Source: Limnochordia bacterium (GTDB lineage: Bacteria > Bacillota > Limnochordia > DUMW01). From it: 64,000 nucleotides of DNA. The stretch covers positions 1 through 64,000 of the forward strand of contig JALNWK010000002.1 in the NCBI GenBank assembly GCA_023230925.1. Direction: 5' to 3'. Position numbers and translations under genes: made by a program. Of this stretch, positions 42,620 through 51,159 are shown piece by piece; position 1 is the first letter of the stretch, and each line of letters begins with the position of its first letter. Under the pieces are notes generated by a model that worked only from the letters and a program-made list of their open reading frames with translations, had not been told where the DNA came from and did no database searches.

Positions 42620-43850
42620 ATCGCTTGAATACCAGCACCGCATTGTGACCACCAAATCCAAAGGAGTTGTTCAGAACTACATCCACCTTGGCCGGTCGGG
42701 CCTGGTTTGGTACGTAATCCAAGTCACAATCGGGATCATGGGTCTGATAGTTGATGGTTGGCGGCACAATCTGCTCTGTTAGTACCTTTTGACAGACTAC
42801 GGCTTCCACGCCCCCCGCAGCACCTAGGAGGTGCCCGGTCATCGACTTGGTTGAGCTAACCAATAGTTCGTAGGCCCCTTCACCAAAGACGCTTTTTATG
42901 GCGATGGTCTCATAGGCATCATTAAGCTCAGTGGCGGTACCGTGGGCATTGATGTACTGGACATCGCTTGGTTGCAGACCAGCATCATCCAATGCCGCCC
43001 GCATGGCCCGGGCTGCGCCCTCTCCCGAGGGAGCTGGAGCCGTAATATGATAAGCATCGGCTGTTAGACCATAGCCAATGATCTCTGAGTATATCTTTGC
43101 CTTGCGTTTTTTTGCGTGTTCCAATGATTCAAGCACGAGGATACCCGCACCCTCGCCTAGGACAAACCCATCCCGGCCTTGATCAAAGGGGCGGCTAGCT
43201 CCCGCAGGATCATCGTTGCGGGTTGACATTGTTTTGGCGGCGCAAAAACCCGCCATGGCCAGTCGCGTTAATGCTGCCTCGGTCCCTCCGGTGATCATCA
43301 CATCGGCATCTCCCCGCTGGATAAGCTTGAAGGCATCACCAATGGAATGATTGCTCGATGCACAGGCGGTCACCGTAGTGAGATTTGGTCCCTTGCAATT
43401 AAAAATGATCGATACTTGACCGGAAGCCATATTAGGAATCATCATCGGCACGAAAAAGGGACTTACCCGTTCGGGCCCTTTTTCGAGCAAGACATTATGC
43501 TGCTCTTCAAGGGTTGCAATCCCGCCGATCCCTGAACCAATTAGCACGCCAACCCGCTCTGACATCTGATCAGTAATGACTAATGCTGCATCCTCTAAGG
43601 CCAGCCTGGAGGCCGCTACGGCGAATTGGGAGAACCGATCCATGCGCCTGGCTTCCTTGCGCCCCATAAACTCACTAGGTTCGAATTTATCGATTTCCGC
43701 ACCAATTTTAGTGGGCAGATCACTGGTATCAATTGAATCTATTAACTTAACGCCGGACTGACCAGCAAGAATTGCCTGCCAAAAAGCCTCAGGGCCTATT
43801 CCTAGGGAAGTAACGGTCCCCAATCCGGTAACTACTACTCTTCGTTGCAA
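42609..43850 (-). CDS. fabF: 3-oxoacyl-ACP synthase II
   Basis: KASII elongates acyl-ACP by condensation with malonyl-ACP. The Cys-His-His triad lies in TVTACASSNHSIGDAF, NAHGTATELNDAYE and STKSMTGHLLGAAGG. About 413 residues. A TTG at 43850, 8 bases after GGGGGTG, gives the family-like start (LQRRVVVTGLG); the ATG-ATG at 43880-43883 has no Shine-Dalgarno. It follows acpP after a 160-base gap with no gene. Confidence 0.96.
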   Translation of the reverse strand: MQRRVVVTGLGTVTSLGIGPEAFWQAILAGQSGVKLIDSIDTSDLPTKIGAEIDKFEPSEFMGRKEARRMDRFSQFAVAASRLALEDAALVITDQMSERVGVLIGSGIGGIATLEEQHNVLLEKGPERVSPFFVPMMIPNMASGQVSIIFNCKGPNLTTVTACASSNHSIGDAFKLIQRGDADVMITGGTEAALTRLAMAGFCAAKTMSTRNDDPAGASRPFDQGRDGFVLGEGAGILVLESLEHAKKRKAKIYSEIIGYGLTADAYHITAPAPSGEGAARAMRAALDDAGLQPSDVQYINAHGTATELNDAYETIAIKSVFGEGAYELLVSSTKSMTGHLLGAAGGVEAVVCQKVLTEQIVPPTINYQTHDPDCDLDYVPNQARPAKVDVVLNNSFGFGGHNAVLVFKRYEA

Positions 43851-44016
43851 ACATTTCACCCCCACATGTGGTGAATTCATCAATCACAATCTGGTTAATA
43901 CTCACCCCAGGATAAATACGCCAAACAAGTCTGATTAAAAACCTTTGAATCAGTTATAAAGGAAAGAATAAATGCAGTTGATGCTGGTCCACCTAGACTG
44001 GCGGACCAGCTAGACT

Positions 44017-44247
44017 TTAGACTCGCTCGTTGAGGTAGCTAACCACATCTTGCACGATTTGGATCTTCTCAGCATCCTCGTCGGAAATCTCAATACCAAA
44101 CTCATCTTCAAAAGCCATAATTAACTCTACAATGTCGAGGGAGTCAGCATGCAGGTCATCTGTAAAGGATGCTTGCGGAGTTACCGCATCTTCCTCAATG
44201 CCTAACTGATCGACAATGATCTCTTTTACCTTCTCAAATACGTCCAC
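44017..44247 (-). CDS. acpP: Acyl carrier protein
   Basis: A 76-residue acidic four-helix carrier. The 4'-phosphopantetheine attachment Ser is in DDLHADSLDIVELIMAFEDE. It is placed between fabG and fabF as in most Firmicutes fab clusters, with GGGGAGGTGA upstream of the ATG. Confidence 0.98.
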   Translation of the reverse strand: MDVFEKVKEIIVDQLGIEEDAVTPQASFTDDLHADSLDIVELIMAFEDEFGIEISDEDAEKIQIVQDVVSYLNERV

Positions 44248-44272
44248 AGGTTCACCTCCCCTTGTTGATACT

Positions 44273-45019
44273 CTAGTTCATTAGCAGCCCGCCGTCGACG
44301 TTTAAGACTTGACCGGTTACATAGGCACTTAGGTCGGAAGCAAAAAACAGTACTGCATTGGCCACGTCGACTGCTTGCCCAGTGCGTTGCATGGGAATTT
44401 GATCAGTTAAGCGCTTCTTCTGTTCCTCATTTAGCTGTTCGGTCATGGCAGACTCGATAAAGCCCGGGGCAATCGCATTTGCTGTAATGCCCCTACTTGC
44501 CACTTCCCTAGCAAGGCTTTTGGTAAACCCAATTACACCTGCCTTAGATGCAGCGTAATTGGCCTGTCCTGCATTACCCATCCGGCCAACAACCGAGGAT
44601 ATGTTAATAATCCTCCCATAACGCCGTTTGATCATCCCACGTAGCACCGCTTTGCTGCAATTGAAAACTCCAGTTAGGTTAACATCCATCACTTTTTGCC
44701 ACTGTGCCTGAGTCATCCGCAACAATAGACTGTCCTGCGTAATACCAGCATTATTCACTAGGATATCCACTGAGTCCCATGTGTTCTCCACATCAGTAAT
44801 CAGCTGCTCCACACTAGCCGGGTCTGTCACATCAGCACGAAAACCCTTAATCCGCTGTCCGAAATCCTTTTCAAACTCACTTACTGTCTGCTGCAGAATA
44901 GTTTCATCTAGATCACAGATAGCCACCTTACAACCTTCCCCTAGAAAGGTTGCAGCAATAGCCTTACCAAGGCCCCGCGCACCACCGGTAACAAGTGCCA
45001 CCTTGCCGGTCAGTATCAT
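44273..45019 (-). CDS. fabG: 3-oxoacyl-ACP reductase
   Basis: A short-chain dehydrogenase of 248 residues doing the NADPH-dependent keto reduction of fatty-acid elongation. TGGARGLGKAIA is the nucleotide-binding loop, NNAGIT and the catalytic Ser (NISSVVG) and Y-x-x-x-K (YAASKAG) are present, and the C-terminus ends VDGGLLMN. It overlaps fabD by 4 bases. Confidence 0.97.
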   Translation of the reverse strand: MILTGKVALVTGGARGLGKAIAATFLGEGCKVAICDLDETILQQTVSEFEKDFGQRIKGFRADVTDPASVEQLITDVENTWDSVDILVNNAGITQDSLLLRMTQAQWQKVMDVNLTGVFNCSKAVLRGMIKRRYGRIINISSVVGRMGNAGQANYAASKAGVIGFTKSLAREVASRGITANAIAPGFIESAMTEQLNEEQKKRLTDQIPMQRTGQAVDVANAVLFFASDLSAYVTGQVLNVDGGLLMN

Positions 45020-45960
45020 ATTACTACATCCCCTTTCAACGAAGCAAGTAATTTATCCACCCCCGCTGGAGTAAACACCGAGTACACACTTACCTGACGA
45101 TCGATCCGACGGATAAGGCCTGCTAAAACCTTGCCCGGACCTACTTCCACAAAGACCTTGATCCCTTGATCTACCATGTAGCGAATCGACTGCTCCCACT
45201 TTACCGGCGAGGATAATTGAGCAGTAAGCTCATGGGGCAGAAGTGTTGCATCTTCAATGGCCCGGGCCGCGACGTTGCCGACTACTGGAATCTGGGGCTT
45301 CTTAAAGGAAGTCTGCTCCAGGTAGGGTGAGAATCTCTTCCCGGCAGAAAGCATCAGGGGAGAATGAAAGGGACCGCTCACCGCAAGGGGCACCACCTTT
45401 TTCGCCCCCTCTCCCAACAACTTCTCCGACGCCCCCAAGACCCCACTACTGGTTCCTGAGATGACGACCTGTCCAGGACAGTTGTAGTTTGCTGGCCACA
45501 CATCTCCTACCTCTTGGCAGACTCGCTCCACTGACTCTGCATCTAGCCCAAGTACAGCCGCCATTGCTCCTTGGGCAGCATCCTCCATAAGGAGGCTTCT
45601 CTTTACCACAAGGTCCAAGCAAGCTGCAAAGTCCACAGCTTCTGCTGCAACCAATGCCGAATACTCCCCCAGACTATGCCCTGCCAACAGATCTGGCACA
45701 AGTCCCCGCTCTCGAAGCAACTGTACACAGGCTGTTTCCACCGTAAGCAGAGCCGGTTGTGTATACCGAGTCTGGTTCAACCGGTTCCCTGGCCCCAGAA
45801 AGCATAGTTCCTTAAGGGAGAAGCCAAGGAATTCATCAGCCTGTTCAAAGATCTCCTGAACCCTACCGCCAACTGCATATAATTCCCACCCCATACCGAC
45901 ATATTGACTGCCCTGGCCGGGAAATACAAAAGCAATACCCATTATGCCTCTCCTCTGCAT
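45016..45960 (-). CDS. fabD: Malonyl CoA-ACP transacylase
   Basis: FabD loads malonate onto ACP. FPGQGSQYVGMG at the N-terminus, the nucleophile in AGHSLGEYSAL and the catalytic His in SGPFHSPLM are intact; 314 residues. Its ATG at 45960 immediately follows the fabH stop, and the region upstream carries GAGGAG-type signals, fitting tight coupling. Confidence 0.97.
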   Translation of the reverse strand: MQRRGIMGIAFVFPGQGSQYVGMGWELYAVGGRVQEIFEQADEFLGFSLKELCFLGPGNRLNQTRYTQPALLTVETACVQLLRERGLVPDLLAGHSLGEYSALVAAEAVDFAACLDLVVKRSLLMEDAAQGAMAAVLGLDAESVERVCQEVGDVWPANYNCPGQVVISGTSSGVLGASEKLLGEGAKKVVPLAVSGPFHSPLMLSAGKRFSPYLEQTSFKKPQIPVVGNVAARAIEDATLLPHELTAQLSSPVKWEQSIRYMVDQGIKVFVEVGPGKVLAGLIRRIDRQVSVYSVFTPAGVDKLLASLKGDVVI

Positions 45961-46956
45961 TTAATACCAACGCACAATCGCTGCTCCCCAAGTCAGGCCC
46001 GCACCAAAGCCAACAAGTAGAACAAAATCTCCCGACTGAATTCTACCCTTTTTCCTGGCTTCATCCAGAGCAATAGCAATGGAGGCCGCACTGGTGTTCC
46101 CGTAGGCATCCACATTCACAAAGACCCGGTCCTCCGGAAGCTGTAGTCTACGGGCTGCCGCGTCAATGATCCGGATATTGGCCTGATGGGGAATGAATAG
46201 ATCGATGTCCTCGGAAGAAAGCCCGGCCTTTTTCAGCACGTTCAAGGAAGCCTCATCCATAATCCGGACCGCAAACTTAAATACCTCGTTCCCATGCATG
46301 GAGATAGTGTGTCTTTTTCCTTGAACCGTCTCCAAGGATGCCGGATTCCGTGATCCACCCGCTTCCAGGACCAACAGCTCTGCCCCGGAACCATCACTGC
46401 CTAGTACCGAGCTGAGAATACCATAACCCTCAGGAACCGGACCTAAAACCGCCGCCCCAGCCCCGTCGCCAAACAACACACAGGTGGAACGATCGGTCCA
46501 GTCGACAATTTTACTTAAAGTCTCCACGCCCACCACCAAAACATGATTCATAGCCCGTGCCTCAATCATTGTCGCGGCAGCAGTTAGGCCATAGACAAAC
46601 CCCGAGCAGCCTGCGGCTAGGTCATAGGCAGCCGCCTTAGTTGCCCCAAGCTTGTTTTGGAGAATAGAGGCAGTGGAGGGAAAGGCATGATCCGGAGTCA
46701 CCGTGGCGACAATCACCAAGTCCAATTGATCCGCACGAATATTTGCATCTTCAAGGGCGGCCCTAGCGGCCAAGATTGCCAGATCCGAAGAAGCCTGCTC
46801 CGGTTCTGCAATGCGCCGCTCTTTAATCCCGGTGCGGGTTGTGATCCATTCATCACTAGTATCCACCATTTTCTCGAGATCTTCATTGGTCAAAACCCGT
46901 TCAGGGACAAACCTACCTGTCCCCAAAATGCCGGCCGAACGTATTAGTTCTTTCAT
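45961..46956 (-). CDS. fabH: 3-oxoacyl-ACP synthase III
   Basis: KASIII starts fatty-acid synthesis from acyl-CoA and malonyl-ACP. The Cys is in DLAAGCSGFVYGL, His in FIPHQANIRI and Asn in AYGNTSAASIA. 331 residues. It overlaps plsX by 4 bases. Confidence 0.97.
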   Translation of the reverse strand: MKELIRSAGILGTGRFVPERVLTNEDLEKMVDTSDEWITTRTGIKERRIAEPEQASSDLAILAARAALEDANIRADQLDLVIVATVTPDHAFPSTASILQNKLGATKAAAYDLAAGCSGFVYGLTAAATMIEARAMNHVLVVGVETLSKIVDWTDRSTCVLFGDGAGAAVLGPVPEGYGILSSVLGSDGSGAELLVLEAGGSRNPASLETVQGKRHTISMHGNEVFKFAVRIMDEASLNVLKKAGLSSEDIDLFIPHQANIRIIDAAARRLQLPEDRVFVNVDAYGNTSAASIAIALDEARKKGRIQSGDFVLLVGFGAGLTWGAAIVRWY

Positions 46957-47954
46957 TGGCCCACCTTCTCTTCTACGTAGAAAGTTATCAATTGGGGCAA
47001 GTTTCCCTCGGCAGTTTGCTTGGCAACCCGCAATCCGTTCATGACCGCTTTGGCATCAGAACGACCGTGGGAGACAATACATACACCATCCAAGCCTAGA
47101 AGGGGAGCCCCACCATATTCAGTGTAGTCCATTTTCTGCTTTACCCTGGAGAACACAGGTTTAGCCAAGATTCCACCACATTTTGAGCGAAAATCCCGGG
47201 TGAACTCTTCTTTTATGATCGATAAAACCCCTTGGACAAGTCCTTCCGCAGACTTCAATACCGCGTTACCAGTAAAACCATCACAAACCACCACATCGCA
47301 GTCTCCTTCAAAGATACGATGGCCCTCTATATTGCCGATGAAATTAAGGCCACTTTTCCCAAGTAGCCCATGGGCTTCCTTCACCACGGCACTTCCTTTT
47401 CCGGGCTCTTCTCCTACGTTTAGCAGGCCAACAGTCGGATTAGAGACGCCGAGTACCTTCTCACTGTACAAAGCACCCATAATCGCAAAATGCAGTAAGT
47501 GCTTGGGCCTACTATCCGTGTTGGCACCTACATCCACAAGAGTACAGGCACCCTTAGCCGTAGGCATAATCGTACCGATGGCAGGACGTTCAATACCGGA
47601 CACCTTCCCCCAGGAAAGAAGCGCCGCGGCCATGGTTGCACCGGTGTTTCCGCAACTAACCAAACCAACTGCCTTTCCTTCCTGGACAAGCCTTGCTCCC
47701 ACCATCAAAGAGGAGTTTGGTTTACTGCGAACCGCCCGAAGGGGAGATTCGGCCATGTCCACCACATCCGGGGCATCCTCTATGGTTAAACCAGCATCGG
47801 CACCGTATTGCTCAACCAAGGGTTCTAAGCAAGACCGTCGGCCTACCAGAATCGTCTCGATACCAAGATCATTAGCGGCCATGACAGCCCCTTTTACCTG
47901 TTCTTCCGGTGCGAAATCCCCACCCATCGCGTCTAAGGCAATCTTCACAGCCAA
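46953..47954 (-). CDS. plsX: Phosphate acyltransferase PlsX
   Basis: PlsX makes acyl-phosphate from acyl-ACP for phosphatidic-acid synthesis. ALDAMGGDFAPEEQVKGAV, SCGNTGATMAAALL and VCDGFTGNAVLKSAEGL are family landmarks. 333 residues. It is 30 bases downstream of fapR in the classic fapR-plsX-fabD/H-fabG order. Confidence 0.96.
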   Translation of the reverse strand: MAVKIALDAMGGDFAPEEQVKGAVMAANDLGIETILVGRRSCLEPLVEQYGADAGLTIEDAPDVVDMAESPLRAVRSKPNSSLMVGARLVQEGKAVGLVSCGNTGATMAAALLSWGKVSGIERPAIGTIMPTAKGACTLVDVGANTDSRPKHLLHFAIMGALYSEKVLGVSNPTVGLLNVGEEPGKGSAVVKEAHGLLGKSGLNFIGNIEGHRIFEGDCDVVVCDGFTGNAVLKSAEGLVQGVLSIIKEEFTRDFRSKCGGILAKPVFSRVKQKMDYTEYGGAPLLGLDGVCIVSHGRSDAKAVMNGLRVAKQTAEGNLPQLITFYVEEKVGQ

Positions 47955-47984
47955 CTGCCCCCTAACTAAGCAAAGTCCACTGTT

Positions 47985-48554
47985 CTAGGATAATGTCCTG
48001 GCAAACATGACAAAGTCTCCTTCAAAGACTTTCTTTTCCCGGACAAAGCTTTCAACTCCTACCAATGCCCTTCTACCATCACTACTCTTAACATGGGCAT
48101 TGGCCATAATCTTATCCCCCACATTAACAGGAAGACAAAATCGTACCACCGCACTACCGGTCAAAGCAACTGGTGCATCAATTAAGGCCACTGCCAACGA
48201 GTTAGCCTGGGCAAAAATATGGTGCCCCCGCACGATCCCAGTGCGCTCTAGCCCCATCTCCCATGTTGTTTCCAAAATGGATTTTCCCCGTTTTCCAAGT
48301 TCAATCTCAACGGGCTGGCCAATAAATTCACTGGTGGTGAGGGCCTTTAGGTTCCGAAAAGCCCCTTCGGCCAGTTCCTTGATGCGCACCCGCAGTTCGG
48401 GCACACCTAATTGAAGTCGGTCTAGGCGAATTGTCTGCACACTAACACCAAAACGTTTGGCTAGCTCTTCATCGGTTACAAAGACTTCCTCTGCGAACAC
48501 CTGCTGCAAGCAACGCTGTCTTTCCGCTTTTTTCATGGCCATCGGCATTCCCAT
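47985..48554 (-). CDS. fapR: Fatty acid and phospholipid biosynthesis regulator FapR
   Basis: A 189-residue repressor: an N-terminal HTH (VTDEELAKRFGVSVQTIRLD) linked by RVRIKELAE to a hot-dog-fold domain that binds malonyl-CoA, including EFIGQPVEIELGKRG, RGHHIFAQANSLAVALIDAP and NVGDKIMANAHV. A FapR-type operator lies 83 bases upstream, so autoregulation of the whole fapR-to-fabF operon by malonyl-CoA is expected. The start is uncertain among four in-frame ATGs within the first seven codons. Confidence 0.95.
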   Translation of the reverse strand: MGMPMAMKKAERQRCLQQVFAEEVFVTDEELAKRFGVSVQTIRLDRLQLGVPELRVRIKELAEGAFRNLKALTTSEFIGQPVEIELGKRGKSILETTWEMGLERTGIVRGHHIFAQANSLAVALIDAPVALTGSAVVRFCLPVNVGDKIMANAHVKSSDGRRALVGVESFVREKKVFEGDFVMFARTLS

Positions 48555-48591
48555 GGAGAAGGCCGTCTAGTCTCCCTTCTGAGAGTCAATC

Positions 48592-48620
48592 ATTCCAAGG
48601 CAGCAGAGCTGCCTTGGAAT
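48592..48620 (-). promoter_or_regulatory. Perfect hairpin in the fapR leader
   Basis: ATTCCAAGGCAGC and GCTGCCTTGGAAT form a perfect 13-bp stem around a 3-base loop, between the FapR operator and the fapR start. No T-run follows on the minus strand, so it is not a simple terminator. Confidence 0.5.
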
Positions 48621-48636
48621 TGTTTATGGGGAGGTA

Positions 48637-48653
48637 TTAACACCTGATACTAA
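48637..48653 (-). promoter_or_regulatory. FapR operator
   Basis: TTAACACCTGATACTAA differs at only two positions from the Bacillus FapR box TTAGTACCTGATACTAA. It lies in the fapR upstream region, where FapR represses its own operon until malonyl-CoA releases it. Confidence 0.9.
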
Positions 48654-48660
48654 TAGTTCT

Positions 48661-49690
48661 ATTCTAACCGGAGTGATTCCTCCAATCAAGGGTAAAAAAT
48701 CTCATAAACATGTCCAGATTCACGCCCCCAGGAAGGAGCCGTCAACAGTATCACCCGAGTACCATAGCAGGATTGCTGATGCCGACCATCATGAAGTAAA
48801 GGGTCATGGGGGGCTAAGCACTAGGGTATTAGAAACCGTGGGGACACGAGAATCTATTGTTTTTCAAGCGGAAGTAGAAAAACAACCCGATGGAGCAGCA
48901 TTACAAGGAACCATTCATCCGGTGAAGTAGGCATCGTTCCGTTTGTTACTCCTATAGCCCCAAACGAGTGAGCATAGCAGCGAGTGGGAACATGAATACG
49001 CTTAAGCACGCATTGCACAGTGGGGAATATCCAAAGCCCGTCTTCATCGCAGATAGGCTAAGGAGTCGTAGTTCTGCATGATTGGTGTCCCTTTGTAGCA
49101 GTAAGTCCAGAAAATTTCGCTGGTTCCCGCTGATCCAGTTAGCGTGAAAGAAGTCTCTTGGCAAATTGATCATCAGGAATTCATTCTCCCGTGACTTATG
49201 ATCTCCCACCCGATGTATGTGGAGTGTTCTATAGTGCCTAGCCTACGCGGTTTTCCTTTCGGCCACTTGACCTAGTAAAAACTAACCAAACATGTGCTAC
49301 CATGCGCTCACTTAAACGGCAGTAGTATCTTTAGACCATGATCTCTTTGCTATGCGGACTATCATACTACTTGTCAAGGACACCGGTAAGCGCTGGAACG
49401 CATAGTGATGCTTCTTTGCGCTAACCCTGTAATCCAAAAGTCTTTGAGATGATATTAGGTACCTCAATTGATATGTCCAGCCACTATCCTTCTTCACTCC
49501 CGATACCCACGGATGGTTGAAGGAGCCCTTCTATGATTGCAGCGAAGCCCTTGCTCAGTTCTGTACCCATGGTGTCACTCACAGCCGATTAGGCGACAGG
49601 TAGAGCATCGCATCTGGACCTGTCCATTGGAGCTAAGCTAAAGGGGCCCGGAGAGATGTTTGCGATCACCCGAAGGATTTGGTAGAATCA
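48661..49690. other. Non-coding or decayed start of the accessory island
   Basis: About 1 kb without a supported gene. A plus-strand frame at 48673-48930 and a minus-strand frame at 48952-49209 are open, but neither has a Shine-Dalgarno nor a family motif that I recognise. The minus frame, with a FLMINLPRDFFHANW start, might be old protein-coding sequence. Confidence 0.4.
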
Positions 49691-49723
49691 AGGTAAATTG
49701 GATGGAGGATCGGGGGGGATACC

Positions 49724-50008
49724 TTGATTGCAAGAATTAGGCAGTGGATAGCTTTTGCCATAGGACTGGTTGCTGCAGGAGCAGGTGCATGGCTGCGGGT
49801 ATTTGCCAAAGATATTGCCGCGCCCAAGCTAAAAAGTTACTCTTGGTCAGGTCCTTGGAAAGACACTGTGTGGGGGTTCAAAGAGCAGGCCTATCTCGAG
49901 TTAGGACGAATCTTTTTGTTTTTTGGCCTCATTGTCATGCTCGTTGCTTTGATCAATTTTCTGTGGAGCAACGAAGCGCATCACAAAACAGCTCTTGAAG
50001 ATGTTTGA
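49724..50008 (+). CDS. Small two-helix membrane protein
   Basis: A 94-residue frame with a TTG start preceded by GGGGGGAT. Two membrane helices (WIAFAIGLVAAGAGAWLRVF and FLFFGLIVMLVALINFLW) flank a hydrophilic loop of about 35 residues (KSYSWSGPWKDTVWGFKEQA). The family is unknown. It overlaps the next, frameshifted, gene by 14 bases, so the two were probably translated together. Confidence 0.6.
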   Translation: MIARIRQWIAFAIGLVAAGAGAWLRVFAKDIAAPKLKSYSWSGPWKDTVWGFKEQAYLELGRIFLFFGLIVMLVALINFLWSNEAHHKTALEDV

Positions 50009-50340
50009 GACAATACCACATAACGAAATATCGATAGCCTACGTGATAGCGTCAGAGAGTCCTCTTAACATCGAAGACTTTCAGTTAACCATTAAGGTGC
50101 CCGGGAAGGAGGAGTCTCCCGAGGGGAAGACGCTTCAACCAATCAGAGTAGGCGAGGCGGGTGTTGCAAAAGTTGGTGAAGCTGAATTGGGTTATGAAGG
50201 TTTCTGGGGAGCAAAGGAATATATCTTCTCCCTCGATGAGCTTCCAAGAAACGGGCAGCGACTACGAGGTCACTTTAATCGCTAGCCATCGCAGTGGTGA
50301 AGTGATCGAGATCGCTGTTGATCTTTCAGTAATACGATGA
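49995..50340 (+). pseudogene. Soluble-domain gene disrupted by a +1 frameshift
   Basis: The frame from 49995 codes for a soluble-looking product, with FETIPHNEISIAYVIASESP and then a beta-rich part. It switches near 50246 to a nonsense end (PRNGQRLRGHFNR). If one A of the AA at 50246-50247 is dropped, the frame continues as DELPETGSDYEVTLIASHRS and then GEVIEIAVDLSVIR, stopping at 50340. The rescued tail has convincing coding character. The intact product would be about 114 residues with no known family. It is either a recent pseudogene or a sequencing or assembly indel. It pairs with the upstream membrane protein. Confidence 0.6.
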
Positions 50341-50817
50341 TTGTCTTAGACTCTAGTATACATAGTTTGAAGCAAACCCCTGGGGTGTGATACAAAACCG
50401 GAAGTTCATAACAGATACCATGAGGCATGGAGTGCTATCTGTTTTTAGTTGACCGTCTATGGAGAAAATCGTTCAATGGTTCCCTGTCCAGATCTGTTTG
50501 AGGCAAAGATTTCTCCTCGGTCTTGTGAAGCCATAGCGAAAAGACCTCCAATAGAGGTTTGCTGCGAAGGAGTAGTTCCTTATAAGGATTTCATATAGGC
50601 TAATCAGGGACTTCCTGGCACACCAGCAATTCTGGATTTGGGCGTGTTAACTCACATAACAATTTTGCCGAACAGGGACAGATCGCCACATAAGGATCTG
50701 ACCCAAGCACTTCGGTGAAGCCGCTCCCGGGTCAGACATTGGGAGCGGCTTTGTCGTATACTCCGGGTGGCCCCTGAGCAATAAGATCCTCAAGTTTCTT
50801 GTGTAGTGCAAAGGGCT
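50341..50817. other. Non-coding part of the island, with one hairpin
   Basis: No gene supported. A hairpin at 50718-50751 pairs AAGCCGCTCCC with GGGAGCGGCTT and is followed by TGTCG; it looks like a worn terminator on the plus strand. Confidence 0.4.
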
Positions 50818-51125
50818 AAGCGACTCACGTTGTTCTTCCAGTAATATCCTAGCTATGTTCGCGATGTGTTTCTAGGTACTAAAGTAGATTAGCCAGAGTT
50901 CTGTATGCGCCACTGGGCAACCCCGGGATAGAGAGGACATTTTGAACATCTTGGATAACCTCATTGTGTTGACCATGGCGCAAACGGTACCTAGCACTCC
51001 TAAACCATTCCTTAGCTTCGTTAGTACGTCCATCTAGCCATATTCGGGCAGCTACATTCGCTGGGTGCATCGGCTGCACAACAAGGCTTTGAGCAAGGTT
51101 GACGCGATTCGCCGCGCCGAGCCGT
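50818..51125 (-). pseudogene. Degraded ISKra4-like transposase fragment
   Basis: A minus-strand frame reads NVAARIWLDGRTNEAKEWFR, then ARYRLRHGQHNEVIQDVQNV, then LPSGAYRTLANLL, a TAG stop, and YLETHREHS followed by another stop. This matches the central part of ISKra4-type transposases (W-L-x-x-R-L-H-x-L-x-H-G ... L-x-x-L-x-x-Y-L-E-x-H-R). Stop codons interrupt it and both ends are missing, so it is dead. No inverted repeats were recognised. Confidence 0.55.
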
Positions 51126-51159
51126 AAAAACAGCCTCGCGGTTTTTTTATGCGCGAGGC
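51126..51159 (-). terminator. Terminator of the Fic gene
   Basis: On the minus strand GCCTCGCG and CGCGAGGC enclose a CATAAAAAAAC loop and are followed by TGTTTTTAC. The 5' arm overlaps the last codons of the Fic gene. Confidence 0.75.

Noticed and set aside
48673..49209. 85-residue frames on both strands beside fapR
   Set aside because: No ribosome-binding sites or known motifs; the 48952-49209 frame looks faintly protein-like but could not be assigned.
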